Source of the DNA: an uncultured Porphyromonadaceae bacterium | Lineage (GTDB): Bacteria; Bacteroidota; Bacteroidia; Bacteroidales; Muribaculaceae | Length of the DNA: 64,000 bases | Direction: 5' to 3' | Assembly (NCBI GenBank): GCA_937989585.1 | Contig: CALKRW010000065.1 | Location: forward strand, 62,001 to 126,000 | Part shown: one piece after another, positions 10,046 to 18,610 of the stretch | Layout of the letters: each line of letters starts with the position of its first letter | How positions within the stretch are numbered: position 1 is the stretch's first letter | Position numbers and translations under genes: made by a program | The notes under the pieces: generated by a model | Seen by the model: only the letters and a program-made list of their open reading frames with translations | Told to the model about the DNA's origin: nothing | The model's database searches: none

Positions 10046-10801
10046 ATGGCACGAAAGGAAAAAGATTTGTATGGGCTTATTGGCCGGAAACTCGGTCATT
10101 CCTTTTCATGCGGATATTTCAACCGCAAGTTCGAGTCCGAATGTATCGACGCCGAATATCTTAATTTCGAGATTGACACTATCGAGGAGTTGCCGGCGTT
10201 GCTTGCCGCGCATCCCGCTCTTAAGGGGCTGAATGTGACAATCCCATACAAGCAGGATATTATGCGCTACCTCGACGAGGTCGACCCGGAGGCAGCGAAA
10301 ATCGGTGCCGTCAATGTCGTAAGTATCAGGCGGAAAGACGGGCACCCCTATCTCAAGGGCTTCAACAGCGATGTCGTTGGTTTCGTCAATTCGATAAAGC
10401 CTCTGTTGCGGCCTTTGCATCTCGGTGCCCTGGTACTCGGAACCGGCGGCGCGAGCAAGGCTGTTGCGCGTGGTCTAGAGAGTCTCGGACTGCATGTACG
10501 TTTCGTGTCGCGAACTCCGCGTGAGGGTGTCCTGACTTACGCCGACCTTACCCCGGCTGTCATGACAACACATACTGTTGTCGTGAACACAACCCCGCTG
10601 GGAATGTATCCCGATGTTGACGCCTGTCCCCCGATTCCCTATGATTTGTTGACATCCGACCATCTTTGCTACGACCTGATTTATAATCCTGACAATACGA
10701 AGTTCATGCGCGAGGCGGCCCTTCGTGGGGCAGTTACGAAGAACGGCCTCGAGATGCTTCTGCTTCAGGCCTTCGAGTCCTGGCTTATGTGGCAGCGTTA
10801 A
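10046..10801 (+). CDS. aroE: Shikimate 5-dehydrogenase
   Basis: This 251-residue NADPH enzyme reduces 3-dehydroshikimate to shikimate in aromatic amino-acid synthesis. The substrate site motif GRKLGHSFS opens the protein, the NVTIPYKQ motif carries the catalytic lysine, and GTGGASKAVARGL is the nucleotide-binding glycine-rich loop. The C-terminal NGLEMLLLQAFESW is family-typical. The ComEC-like gene follows after 12 bases, so they are probably co-transcribed. Confidence 0.95.
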   Translation: MARKEKDLYGLIGRKLGHSFSCGYFNRKFESECIDAEYLNFEIDTIEELPALLAAHPALKGLNVTIPYKQDIMRYLDEVDPEAAKIGAVNVVSIRRKDGHPYLKGFNSDVVGFVNSIKPLLRPLHLGALVLGTGGASKAVARGLESLGLHVRFVSRTPREGVLTYADLTPAVMTTHTVVVNTTPLGMYPDVDACPPIPYDLLTSDHLCYDLIYNPDNTKFMREAALRGAVTKNGLEMLLLQAFESWLMWQR

Positions 10802-10813
10802 AAACCTTTCGTC

Positions 10814-12877
10814 ATGCGCGCTCCCTTCTCTGAGATGCCTGCCCTGCCGGCGGTGGTAGGGCTTGCCGCAGGGATTTTTGTGTTCGTGCAGTGGGGCGTC
10901 TCTCCTTTATGGGCTGCGGGATTGTCGGCTGTTGCCGGTGCTTTGCTCGGTTTGATTCTAAAACGTTGGTGGGAATCCTTCTTGATGGTTTTTGTCGGCC
11001 TCGGTATTCTTCTTGCATGGGCGCGCCGGGCGCCCGAACCGCCAAAGGCTCTGTTCGGCGAAAGGATTCTTGTCAGCGGCAAGGTTGTCAGCGGCGACGA
11101 ACTCGAGCATGCCGGGAGATATGTTGTGGACGTCAGCCGTGTGGCAATGGACAATGATTCTGTGTCTGTGCCGTGTGAATTTAGGCTTTCGATGGATGTC
11201 AGGAATTTCGAGCGCCTGTACCGCCCTGGAGACATCGTTGCGGCGCGTGGCGTCCTTGAGCCGCCTGTCGATGCTGACCCGGATGTCCCTGACAGGATTG
11301 ACTATGGCCGTTATCTTTTTGTCGAGGGCTGTACTGCGAGGATGTGGGTTATGCCTACCGACATCGCTTTCGATGGTAGCGATCCTACTTGGTTTGAGGT
11401 CTTCTCCGGCGGATGTCGCGACCGTCTGGCTGATGCCATTGTCTCCACGGGAGTGGATTCGCAGACCGCGACCATGCTTCTTGCATTGCTGATAGGCGAT
11501 GACTCTCTGATGGGCGACAGTCTCAGGGAGAATCTCCGCGATGCAGGTCTCGCGCACATGCTGGCATTGAGCGGACTTCATCTAACTATTCTCATAGGCC
11601 TGGCGACCATGCTGTTTGGCTTTCTCCGTCTTTTGCCAGGAGGCAACAATCTGTATCTTTGGCTGATAGTGTTTCTGACTCTTATTTACGCTATTGTAAC
11701 CGGATGGTCGCCTTCAGTAAGCCGTGCCGCTGTTATGGTCATAGTCTTCACTCTTGGAAGAATCATCCAGGTCGGCAGATTCCCTTACAATACTTTATGT
11801 GTCACGGCTCTTGTCTGGCTGTTAATGAAACCCTTGTGGCTTTTCTCCGTGGGATTCCAGTTGTCGCTTGTTTCGGTCTTTGCCCTGATTTGGCTGAACG
11901 GACGGGTTGAGGAAATGCACATAGAGTCAAAGGCGCTTAGGCGTATCATCATGCTTGTTGCCGTGCCGCTTGTCTGTGTGGCCGTGACCTCGGTATTGAC
12001 AGTCTTCTACTTCCATTCGTTCCCGCTCCTCTTCATGTTTGCCAACATAATAGGTGGTATCCTTGTCGTTCCTTTCCTCGCGCTTGGACTGATTTTGACG
12101 CTTTTTGCCATGTGCGGCCTGGCGATACCCTTCTTTGCCGCCATCGAGGATGCTCTCTGCTCGGCTATGGTTTCGTTGGCTCAGAGTTTCGGCTCGCTCT
12201 CTTGGTCTGTTGTTGATAACATCTATCCGAATACTTTCCAGATCGTGCTTTGGACACTTTCCGTCATTGCCGCTATTTGGGCGGCTACCGCTCGCAGACG
12301 CGCTCCCTTGCTGACTTTGTGCATCTGTCTTGTCTGCATGGTCTGTGCTTTTGTATTCGAGCCTGAACAGCGTGGCCGTGAGTTATACATCTGCAAGGAC
12401 AAGTCTACTCAAAGGATTTTGCTTCGCGACAATGACCGCGCGGTGCTTTTCCTCCCTGCGGCAGACGGAGACACGGCCATTCAGTCAGAAGTTCTTGAGA
12501 GAGCACGCAGGGATTACGCCGACTATATGGGACGTCGTCGCATCCGTAGCCTTGACCTGAAGTCCGGCAACTTTGTCTTCGGTGATTTTTCAATAAGTGG
12601 TAATCTTATGACCTATGGCGACAAAGTCTTCTTCTTGCTGTCCTCGTCCGATCTGCCCGAGGACAGCGGAAACATTGGCTCTGTCGACTGTCTTCTGGTA
12701 TGCGGTGGCTTCAGGGGAGATATTTGCAATGCCGCCATTCGAACTGGTGCTAAGGAAATACTTTTGGGGGCTGACATCAACAGCATCCGGCGCCGCCGCT
12801 ACATGGCCGAACTGACGGAAGCCGGCATCTCCTGTCGCGACCTTTCCGTCACGCCTTATCGGCTCCGCCTAGAATAG
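10814..12877 (+). CDS. comEC: ComEC/Rec2-family membrane channel protein
   Basis: This 687-residue polytopic membrane protein resembles the ComEC channel that imports single-stranded DNA in naturally transformable bacteria. It has two to three N-terminal helices, a soluble OB-like DUF4131 region (about residues 70-190), and the competence core of several helices starting at the hallmark ALSGLHLTILIG (about residues 250-262). The C-terminal soluble part (from about 515) is short and lacks the HxHxDH motif of the metallo-beta-lactamase domain found in Bacillus ComEC. Whether the host is transformable is unknown. Its stop lies one base from the stop of the converging next gene. Confidence 0.88.
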   Translation: MRAPFSEMPALPAVVGLAAGIFVFVQWGVSPLWAAGLSAVAGALLGLILKRWWESFLMVFVGLGILLAWARRAPEPPKALFGERILVSGKVVSGDELEHAGRYVVDVSRVAMDNDSVSVPCEFRLSMDVRNFERLYRPGDIVAARGVLEPPVDADPDVPDRIDYGRYLFVEGCTARMWVMPTDIAFDGSDPTWFEVFSGGCRDRLADAIVSTGVDSQTATMLLALLIGDDSLMGDSLRENLRDAGLAHMLALSGLHLTILIGLATMLFGFLRLLPGGNNLYLWLIVFLTLIYAIVTGWSPSVSRAAVMVIVFTLGRIIQVGRFPYNTLCVTALVWLLMKPLWLFSVGFQLSLVSVFALIWLNGRVEEMHIESKALRRIIMLVAVPLVCVAVTSVLTVFYFHSFPLLFMFANIIGGILVVPFLALGLILTLFAMCGLAIPFFAAIEDALCSAMVSLAQSFGSLSWSVVDNIYPNTFQIVLWTLSVIAAIWAATARRRAPLLTLCICLVCMVCAFVFEPEQRGRELYICKDKSTQRILLRDNDRAVLFLPAADGDTAIQSEVLERARRDYADYMGRRRIRSLDLKSGNFVFGDFSISGNLMTYGDKVFFLLSSSDLPEDSGNIGSVDCLLVCGGFRGDICNAAIRTGAKEILLGADINSIRRRRYMAELTEAGISCRDLSVTPYRLRLE

Positions 12878-12878
12878 T

Positions 12879-13574
12879 TTAGAATGTGTAGCCTGCGGAC
12901 AGGAAGACGCTTTGGCTTATTTCTTTCTTAGGCACATGGAATTTCTGACCGTTGGGCAGTGTGACATTCCTGCGTCCTGAATAATAGTCAAGGTTCGAGA
13001 TATAATATCCGGCACCGATCACGAAGCGGTCTAAGGCGTAGTTTATCGACACTCTTGCGTTCCAGTAGAACCATTGCAGCCCTTTGTTGGGAAAACGTCT
13101 GTAATCGACCGTATTAACCGTGCTTCCGTGGATTTCCTTGATCTCGTAGGTCAGGGAGTTCCTGGACGGACACGCAAGGCTGATTCCCGGTTCTGCCTGT
13201 ACCCAGAGGCGGTAGAATCTGTCACTGCTTTTCCATATTTCCGGCGACCTTAGTATCAGCGACGGTTTGAATATTATCCAGGCGATGTCTTTCTCATTGT
13301 CCGTAAGTTCTGCCCAGTATCCGTCTACTTCGGTCTGTCGGCTCGGCTGATTGTACTGGGACGTAAACTCTAAGCCAAGCCCGACTCCGACATATCTGTG
13401 AAAAAGCCACGAAACCGAGGGCTCCAGTTGCCACGCCTGCTCGTTGTTGATGTACAGTCCACCGTACAAAGTCGCCTGCCAGTTCTTTGACTCAATCTCC
13501 TCCGCTTTCGCTGTTGGACACATTGACAGAACCGCGACAAGACATATTATTCCCGCAAACAGATTTCTTCTCAT
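12879..13574 (-). CDS. Predicted small outer-membrane beta-barrel protein
   Basis: I do not recognise a named family. The 231-residue product has a clear signal peptide (residues 1-24, ending TAKA before EEIES) and alternating hydrophobic strands rich in aromatic residues, such as WQATLYGGLYINN, and ends with FLSAGYTF. This pattern fits an 8-10-strand outer-membrane barrel. It lies 54 bases downstream of a TonB-receptor-like gene on the same strand and may be co-transcribed with it. Confidence 0.7.
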   Translation of the reverse strand: MRRNLFAGIICLVAVLSMCPTAKAEEIESKNWQATLYGGLYINNEQAWQLEPSVSWLFHRYVGVGLGLEFTSQYNQPSRQTEVDGYWAELTDNEKDIAWIIFKPSLILRSPEIWKSSDRFYRLWVQAEPGISLACPSRNSLTYEIKEIHGSTVNTVDYRRFPNKGLQWFYWNARVSINYALDRFVIGAGYYISNLDYYSGRRNVTLPNGQKFHVPKKEISQSVFLSAGYTF

Positions 13575-13628
13575 ATTGGTAAAATTCGTTTGTTTGAGTT
13601 TTTAATATTATCTCCGGGTCAAATATGC

Positions 13629-15923
13629 CTATAATTTCAGGAGCGAGGATCCGTTGTCGGAATTGTTTAGATTTCGGCGCACTGTGCGGAATATGGATCC
13701 AAAGTCGGTGGAATAACTTATGCCTAACACAATCATATTTCCGTTATTCCTGATATACCTCTCCCGGTATGAGGGATTGACCGACGAGTAGTCCCATGCG
13801 GGGTAGCGCGTGCCTTTCTTGTCAAACATATACATCCAGCTTGCCGATAAGGCCCAGTGTTTGTTCGGTTGCCATTCAAACTGCAGGGCATCGCCGTTCT
13901 CGTCTTTGCCGACATAGTGGCCGTTGAGGTACTTGCCGGGCAATTTGCGCCAGTATGCTATCGTGTATGGGCCCTTGTTCCACCAGATGTTGACACTGCC
14001 GTCAAAAGAAGTCAGTTTATGGCTCCAGTCGACTCCGGCAGTCTGATAGTGTGTAAGACTCATGTAGAGATTTATGCCGAATCCGTGTATGGCACTCAGA
14101 CGCAATGTCAGATCGTTTTGGAATATGCGTCTGTGCTTAGCGTTGACCGACTGTGATAGGAATAGGCCATTGCCTGAATATGTGATGTCATCTATCACGC
14201 TGTTTTTTGTATTGGCGTAGGATGATTGAAATGATGCCTGAAATTTTCTGTAGGTATAATCGGCTCCTAATGTATAAACGAATTTTTCAGCAACCTTAAG
14301 TTTGGGATTGCCGTTTGAAACCAGGTACGGGGTGGTCTGCTGAGGATAGTCTGTGAGCGCGGAAAGTGAGGGTATAGACGGGGCATAGCGGAAGGAGCCC
14401 TGTAAGTTCCACGATTGATTGATGTTGTAGGAAATCTGTGCGCTCGAAAGGTTTCGGATAAAATGACGTTTATTCAGATCATTGTTTATCCAGAACAGTT
14501 TGGCTCCGGTTGCCATGGCAAGATAAAACTTGCCGAAACGCTGGCCTAGCCGTACATACGCATAGTTGTTGTTCTCGGTCAATACGGGTTTGTAGTCTGA
14601 TGACAGATAGTTGTTCTTGCTGCGTGAGACTGTGTTCTGAAAGCCTGCCGAGAGAGATGTCTTTTCGCTGAATGTGTGGATATAACTGATTTCTGATATC
14701 AGGGAACGGCGACGGCTGTCTACATTCATTATATATGAGTCCGTGCTTCCGTCCGGGAAGATGTAATTGTTGTCGCGGCGGTAATCGCTCGAACTTAACG
14801 TGCCGACAACCTGAGCCTCCAGCGAATTATTTTCGTTGAAATCATGACGTAGGAAAAGGTCGAGCGACGGTGTCAGATCCTTGCTTGTCGTTAGATTGTT
14901 GTTGTCGTATTCTCCGAGTTCGGAGTCATAGGTGTGAGCGATGGAACGGCTTTTGTTATAATTGGGCGTTACGTTGAATGTTGCGGAAAACAAGGTTTTT
15001 ACGCTAGGACTGAAATCATATTTCAGTCTCAGCGCATGGTAATGATAGTTGAAAGGATTCCTGTCGTGTTCCTTAAGGTCGACACGGAAATCATCACCGA
15101 TGTAACTTTCCGTCGTATTGTCATAGACCTCCTGATAGTTTCGCCAGGATGGCCTGTACTGAAGGGTAAGCTGTGATGGCCCCTGATGATACGACGCGCG
15201 GATATTTGCGTCGACGAAAGCCGTATTCAAGGCGCTTCTGCCCCAGGCATATATTTGTCCTCCGTCATTTCGTTTCTTCAGGGTGATATTTATGAATCCC
15301 GAATTGCCTGAGTCCGCATAACGGGCTGGGGTGAAGCGTGAGAATTCGATTTTTTCTATATCCTTCGGCTGTAATGCATTGACATCATCGATAGACGATG
15401 GTACGCCGTTTATCAGTATGACAGGTGTGCCTCCGTCTACAGAAACGGTCCGGTTTATCGGATTGGCCTGCAGTCCGGCAAGTGGAAGTTTCTGGAACAG
15501 ACCGATAGCGGTGGCGGATGCTTTGACCTCGGAAGCGGACGGATAGACTATAGTGCGGCCCTTGGAATTTACGACAGGATTTCCGCTTACTGTGACTTCG
15601 TCAAGATTGACTCCTTCCTCAAGGTAGATGTTGCCGAGGTTAAGATTTCTTGCACCTGATTCAATGATGATGTTAGTGGATGAGAATCCTGTCATTGAAA
15701 TCTCGAGGCTCAGCGTTGTTTTCACGTCTGTCTCAAATGTGAAGACACCGTTCGCATCGGCGTTCTCCCCGCTTACCAGTTTGTCATTGGAGAGCAGGCG
15801 GCAGTTGGCTCCGATGACTGCCGTAGAATCATTTGATGAGAGAACTATGCCTTGGATTGTTCTGGCATACATCGCAGGCAGCGAATATACCAATGTGATG
15901 AATAGGATAGTAAAACGTGTCAT
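13629..15923 (-). CDS. TonB-dependent-receptor-like outer-membrane protein
   Basis: The 764-residue product has a signal peptide (about 1-20), a carboxypeptidase-regulatory-like beta-sandwich (about 22-105), a plug-like region (about 110-210, with LINGVPSSIDDVNALQPKDIEKIEF), and a long C-terminal barrel of the 'outer membrane beta-barrel family' type common in Bacteroidetes. No TonB box is obvious and no SusD partner is adjacent, so the ligand is unknown. It is followed by the small barrel protein gene in the same direction. A similar but distinct paralogue is encoded at 22059-24341. Confidence 0.87.
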   Translation of the reverse strand: MTRFTILFITLVYSLPAMYARTIQGIVLSSNDSTAVIGANCRLLSNDKLVSGENADANGVFTFETDVKTTLSLEISMTGFSSTNIIIESGARNLNLGNIYLEEGVNLDEVTVSGNPVVNSKGRTIVYPSASEVKASATAIGLFQKLPLAGLQANPINRTVSVDGGTPVILINGVPSSIDDVNALQPKDIEKIEFSRFTPARYADSGNSGFINITLKKRNDGGQIYAWGRSALNTAFVDANIRASYHQGPSQLTLQYRPSWRNYQEVYDNTTESYIGDDFRVDLKEHDRNPFNYHYHALRLKYDFSPSVKTLFSATFNVTPNYNKSRSIAHTYDSELGEYDNNNLTTSKDLTPSLDLFLRHDFNENNSLEAQVVGTLSSSDYRRDNNYIFPDGSTDSYIMNVDSRRRSLISEISYIHTFSEKTSLSAGFQNTVSRSKNNYLSSDYKPVLTENNNYAYVRLGQRFGKFYLAMATGAKLFWINNDLNKRHFIRNLSSAQISYNINQSWNLQGSFRYAPSIPSLSALTDYPQQTTPYLVSNGNPKLKVAEKFVYTLGADYTYRKFQASFQSSYANTKNSVIDDITYSGNGLFLSQSVNAKHRRIFQNDLTLRLSAIHGFGINLYMSLTHYQTAGVDWSHKLTSFDGSVNIWWNKGPYTIAYWRKLPGKYLNGHYVGKDENGDALQFEWQPNKHWALSASWMYMFDKKGTRYPAWDYSSVNPSYRERYIRNNGNMIVLGISYSTDFGSIFRTVRRNLNNSDNGSSLLKL

Positions 15924-16191
15924 TATCTGAATTGGCGAGTGGCTCGACTTGCCTGATTAAAAACAGAAACGTGAGCCGACTATGCCACTTCCCAACTTGA
16001 TGGCCCTGAGAAAGCCTTTTGAGCAGATGTAACAATAGTAGCCCACGCTATACGCGTGAGAACCACTATGCTGTCTTTGCTCGGAAGAAAATTTCTCAGG
16101 TTTTCAAGTTGCAAGATGAGCATAACGCTTCTTGATTTTTCCGGAATGTCTTAGAGCGGCTGAATAATATTCGGTCGTGAAACTTCTTTTG

Positions 16192-16263
16192 TACCCCGAA
16201 AGAGAATCGAACTCTTATCAAAAGTTTAGGAAACTTCCGTTCTATCCGTTGAACTATCGGGGC
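16192..16263 (-). tRNA. tRNA-Arg (anticodon CCU)
   Basis: The minus strand folds into a full cloverleaf: acceptor stem GCCCCGA with TCGGGGT and discriminator A, D-arm GTTC/GAAC, anticodon stem GAAGT/ACTTT around the loop TTCCTAA (anticodon CCT), and T-arm AAGAG-TTCGATT-CTCTT. The 3' CCA is not encoded. It reads AGG codons. No integrated element is visible next to it. Confidence 0.95.
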
Positions 16264-16300
16264 CCGTGTTCGAACTTTGTTCGTGGGACAAAGTTAGGGC

Positions 16301-16816
16301 TTATTTTCGAGATAGGCAAATGAAACGGTATCTAAGTCCGCTTTTTGCGTCTTCGGTCCATAAACTCTGGACGTCATCCGGCTCCTCGTCGCAAGGTCCC
16401 CATTCTGCCGGGTCAACTGGAGGGAAGAATGTGTCGGCATCCTGTGTCTCGGCGTCGATTTCTGTGAGGAACAGGCGTTTTGCCATAGGCAGTGCCTGTT
16501 GATAGACGGTGGCGCCTCCGATGATGAAGACCTTTTCGGCCGCCTCAGTCGCATCGAGGGCGCCCTCGAGCGAAGGAAGGACTTCGGCGCCGGGTGCAGT
16601 GAAGTTTGTATTGTGTGATATTACTATGTTGCGCCGGTTCGGGAGTGCGCCATTAGGCAGTGACTCGAAGGTCTTGCGGCCCATTATTACGGTGTGTCCC
16701 GTGGTCAGACGCTTGAAGTTCTTAAGGTCGGCGGATATGTGGTACAGCAGGTTGCCGTTGCGGCCGATACCCATCCTCCGGTCGAATGCCACTATGATGT
16801 TGATGTCGGATGTCAT
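16301..16816 (-). CDS. folA: Dihydrofolate reductase
   Basis: This 171-residue enzyme reduces dihydrofolate with NADPH and regenerates the folate used by ThyA, encoded just upstream. Typical motifs: IVAFDRRMGIGRNGNLLYHISADLK fragments at residues 7-31 including the GIGRNG loop, GHTVIMGRKTFESLP (NADPH site), and IIGGATVYQQAL. It starts 23 bases after the thyA stop, so thyA-folA form the classic thymidylate pair. Confidence 0.97.
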   Translation of the reverse strand: MTSDINIIVAFDRRMGIGRNGNLLYHISADLKNFKRLTTGHTVIMGRKTFESLPNGALPNRRNIVISHNTNFTAPGAEVLPSLEGALDATEAAEKVFIIGGATVYQQALPMAKRLFLTEIDAETQDADTFFPPVDPAEWGPCDEEPDDVQSLWTEDAKSGLRYRFICLSRK

Positions 16817-16839
16817 GTTTACTGTTTCGCTTGATTGTG

Positions 16840-17634
16840 TCAGACTGATACTTTTGCGGCGATGTGAGGGTGGGGGTTGTAATCCGAGAGTACGAAGTCC
16901 TCGTATTTGAAATCGAAAAGGTCCTTTACGTCTGGGTTAAGGGTCATCTTAGGCAGCGGACGTGGCTCGCGCGTGAGTTGGAGTCGCGCCTGCTCGATAT
17001 GGTTGCTGTAGATGTGGGCGTCGCCGAGGGTGTGGACAAACTCGCCGGGCTTCAGTCCTGTCACCTGGGCCACCATCAGCAGCAGAAGCGCATATGACGC
17101 TATGTTGAACGGTACGCCGAGGAAGCAGTCGGCCGATCGCTGGTATAGTTGCAGACTCACACGTCCGTCGGCAACATAGAACTGGAACAGCGCGTGGCAT
17201 GGCGGAAGGTTCATGTTGGGGATGTCGGCGACATTCCAGGCCGATACTATGATGCGCCGCGAGTCCGGGTCGTTGCGCAACTGCTCGAGTATCTGCTTAA
17301 TCTGGTCGACATGACCGCCGTTGTAGTCAGGCCATGAGCGCCACTGGTAGCCGTAGATGTGGCCCAGGTCGCCGTCAGGGTCGGCCCATTCGTTCCATAT
17401 CCGCACGCCGTTGTCCTGCAGGTATTTCACATTGGTGTCGCCGGCCAGGAACCACAGCAGTTCGTGGATTATCGATTTGAGGTGAAGTTTTTTTGTCGTG
17501 AGCAGGGGGAAGCCTTCCGATAGGTCGAAGCGCATCTGGTAGCCGAAGACGGATTTTGTTCCTGTCCCGGTGCGGTCGGATTTTTCCGTGCCGTGGTCGA
17601 GGATGTGCTGCAGAAGGTCGAGATATTGTCGCAT
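16840..17634 (-). CDS. thyA: Thymidylate synthase
   Basis: The open frame extends upstream to 17877, but ThyA homology starts at MRQYLDLLQHIL, giving a 264-residue protein, the exact length of E. coli ThyA. It methylates dUMP to dTMP using methylenetetrahydrofolate. The active-site cysteine is in NLPPCHALFQFYV, and the dUMP-binding QRSADCFLGVPFNIASYA segment is intact. The first 166 bases overlap the open 3' end of the 4Fe-4S gene in another frame on the same strand. Upstream codons in the ThyA frame are arginine-rich and unlike the family, supporting the start at 17634. Confidence 0.97.
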   Translation of the reverse strand: MRQYLDLLQHILDHGTEKSDRTGTGTKSVFGYQMRFDLSEGFPLLTTKKLHLKSIIHELLWFLAGDTNVKYLQDNGVRIWNEWADPDGDLGHIYGYQWRSWPDYNGGHVDQIKQILEQLRNDPDSRRIIVSAWNVADIPNMNLPPCHALFQFYVADGRVSLQLYQRSADCFLGVPFNIASYALLLLMVAQVTGLKPGEFVHTLGDAHIYSNHIEQARLQLTREPRPLPKMTLNPDVKDLFDFKYEDFVLSDYNPHPHIAAKVSV

Positions 17635-18569
17635 GATGTGGGGAATATGTTTTTTTGATTGTTTTTCTCTGTCGGACCGCGGAAGTCGAGCGCCGCCTTG
17701 CGGGGTGACTGAAGTGTCTGCTCGGCGAGCCTCTCGACAAGCGGCATACCCAGTCGGTGGCGTCCTGTGCGGTAGGTGATGGCGTTGTTCTCGCACACCG
17801 AAGCGCAGTCGAAGCACACCACGCAGCGCGATGTGTCCACGAGGTGGGTCGTCAGGTCGATGCAGTGCGACTTGCACACGTGCACGCAGTCGTAACAGTT
17901 AGTGCAGAGGTCGGTGTTGATGTCCATGTGCAGTCGTGAGTACGCCGCCGGAAGGCCAAGCACTGTGCCGACGGGGCAGACTGTGTTGCAGACGGTGCGC
18001 CCGGAGCGGTATGCCACGATGCAGGCCGCGATAATCAGCCCGAAGGTCAGCAACAGGGCGTTGAGCGACGATACTGTCAGCACGAACGTCTTGCCTCCGT
18101 TTGCCGAGGTCATACTCCTTACGAAATCGCTGATGTATTCGGTTGCGTGGCCGTAGATTGTCACCGGATCGAGAACAGTTAGTCCAAGTGGCAGGCTCAG
18201 GCAGGCGAGGAATATTACGGCAACGAGTATCGAGACGCGCAGTGTGGGGTCGCCTGCCGTATGGTGGTATGCCCTGCGTCTGTCGCGCCAGAACTTCGGC
18301 AGGCGTGCGCAGATGTCCATGAGTGTTCCCATGGGGCATATCGTCGAACAGTAGATGCGTCCGAACAGTAGTGTCGCGGCAAGCCAGAAGACAACCCATA
18401 TCGCCGACATTGTCAGAATTGCCGGGAGCATCTGTATCTCCGCGAGCCGTCGTCCTATGGGAGTCAGCCCGCAGGCGAAGTCGCAAAATGCCGCGGTCGT
18501 CAGCAACAGGAGGACGACTGCGGCAGTTGCGCGCACGCGGCGTGCGATGCGGTATGGTTTCTTTTTCAC
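17469..18569 (-). CDS. NapH/MauN-like 4Fe-4S membrane protein with an abnormal C-terminus
   Basis: The 366-residue reading frame starts with GTG and encodes several membrane helices plus four cysteine clusters: CSTICPMG and CNTVCPVG in the membrane domain, then two ferredoxin motifs, CTNCYDCVHVC and CVVCFDCASVC (about residues 220-270). Such proteins pass electrons across the inner membrane. After about residue 300 the sequence becomes a Ser/Thr/Asn-rich tail that is simply thyA read in another frame, overlapping it by 166 bases. Longer Bacteroides relatives, from memory, continue with further ferredoxin motifs, so this gene looks 3'-truncated or recently fused into the thyA start. It lies 41 bases after the beta-helix lipoprotein gene. 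Confidence 0.78.
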   Translation of the reverse strand: MKKKPYRIARRVRATAAVVLLLLTTAAFCDFACGLTPIGRRLAEIQMLPAILTMSAIWVVFWLAATLLFGRIYCSTICPMGTLMDICARLPKFWRDRRRAYHHTAGDPTLRVSILVAVIFLACLSLPLGLTVLDPVTIYGHATEYISDFVRSMTSANGGKTFVLTVSSLNALLLTFGLIIAACIVAYRSGRTVCNTVCPVGTVLGLPAAYSRLHMDINTDLCTNCYDCVHVCKSHCIDLTTHLVDTSRCVVCFDCASVCENNAITYRTGRHRLGMPLVERLAEQTLQSPRKAALDFRGPTEKNNQKNIFPTSCDNISTFCSTSSTTARKNPTAPGQEQNPSSATRCASTYRKASPCSRQKNFTSNR

Positions 18570-18610
18570 GCTTTTATTTATTGGTGGCCCGTGCTTCGGG
18601 CGTGTTGTGT

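Noticed and set aside
16192..16263. tRNA-Arg as an attachment site of an integrated element
   Set aside because: No integrase and no repeated 3' tRNA fragment were found within the window.
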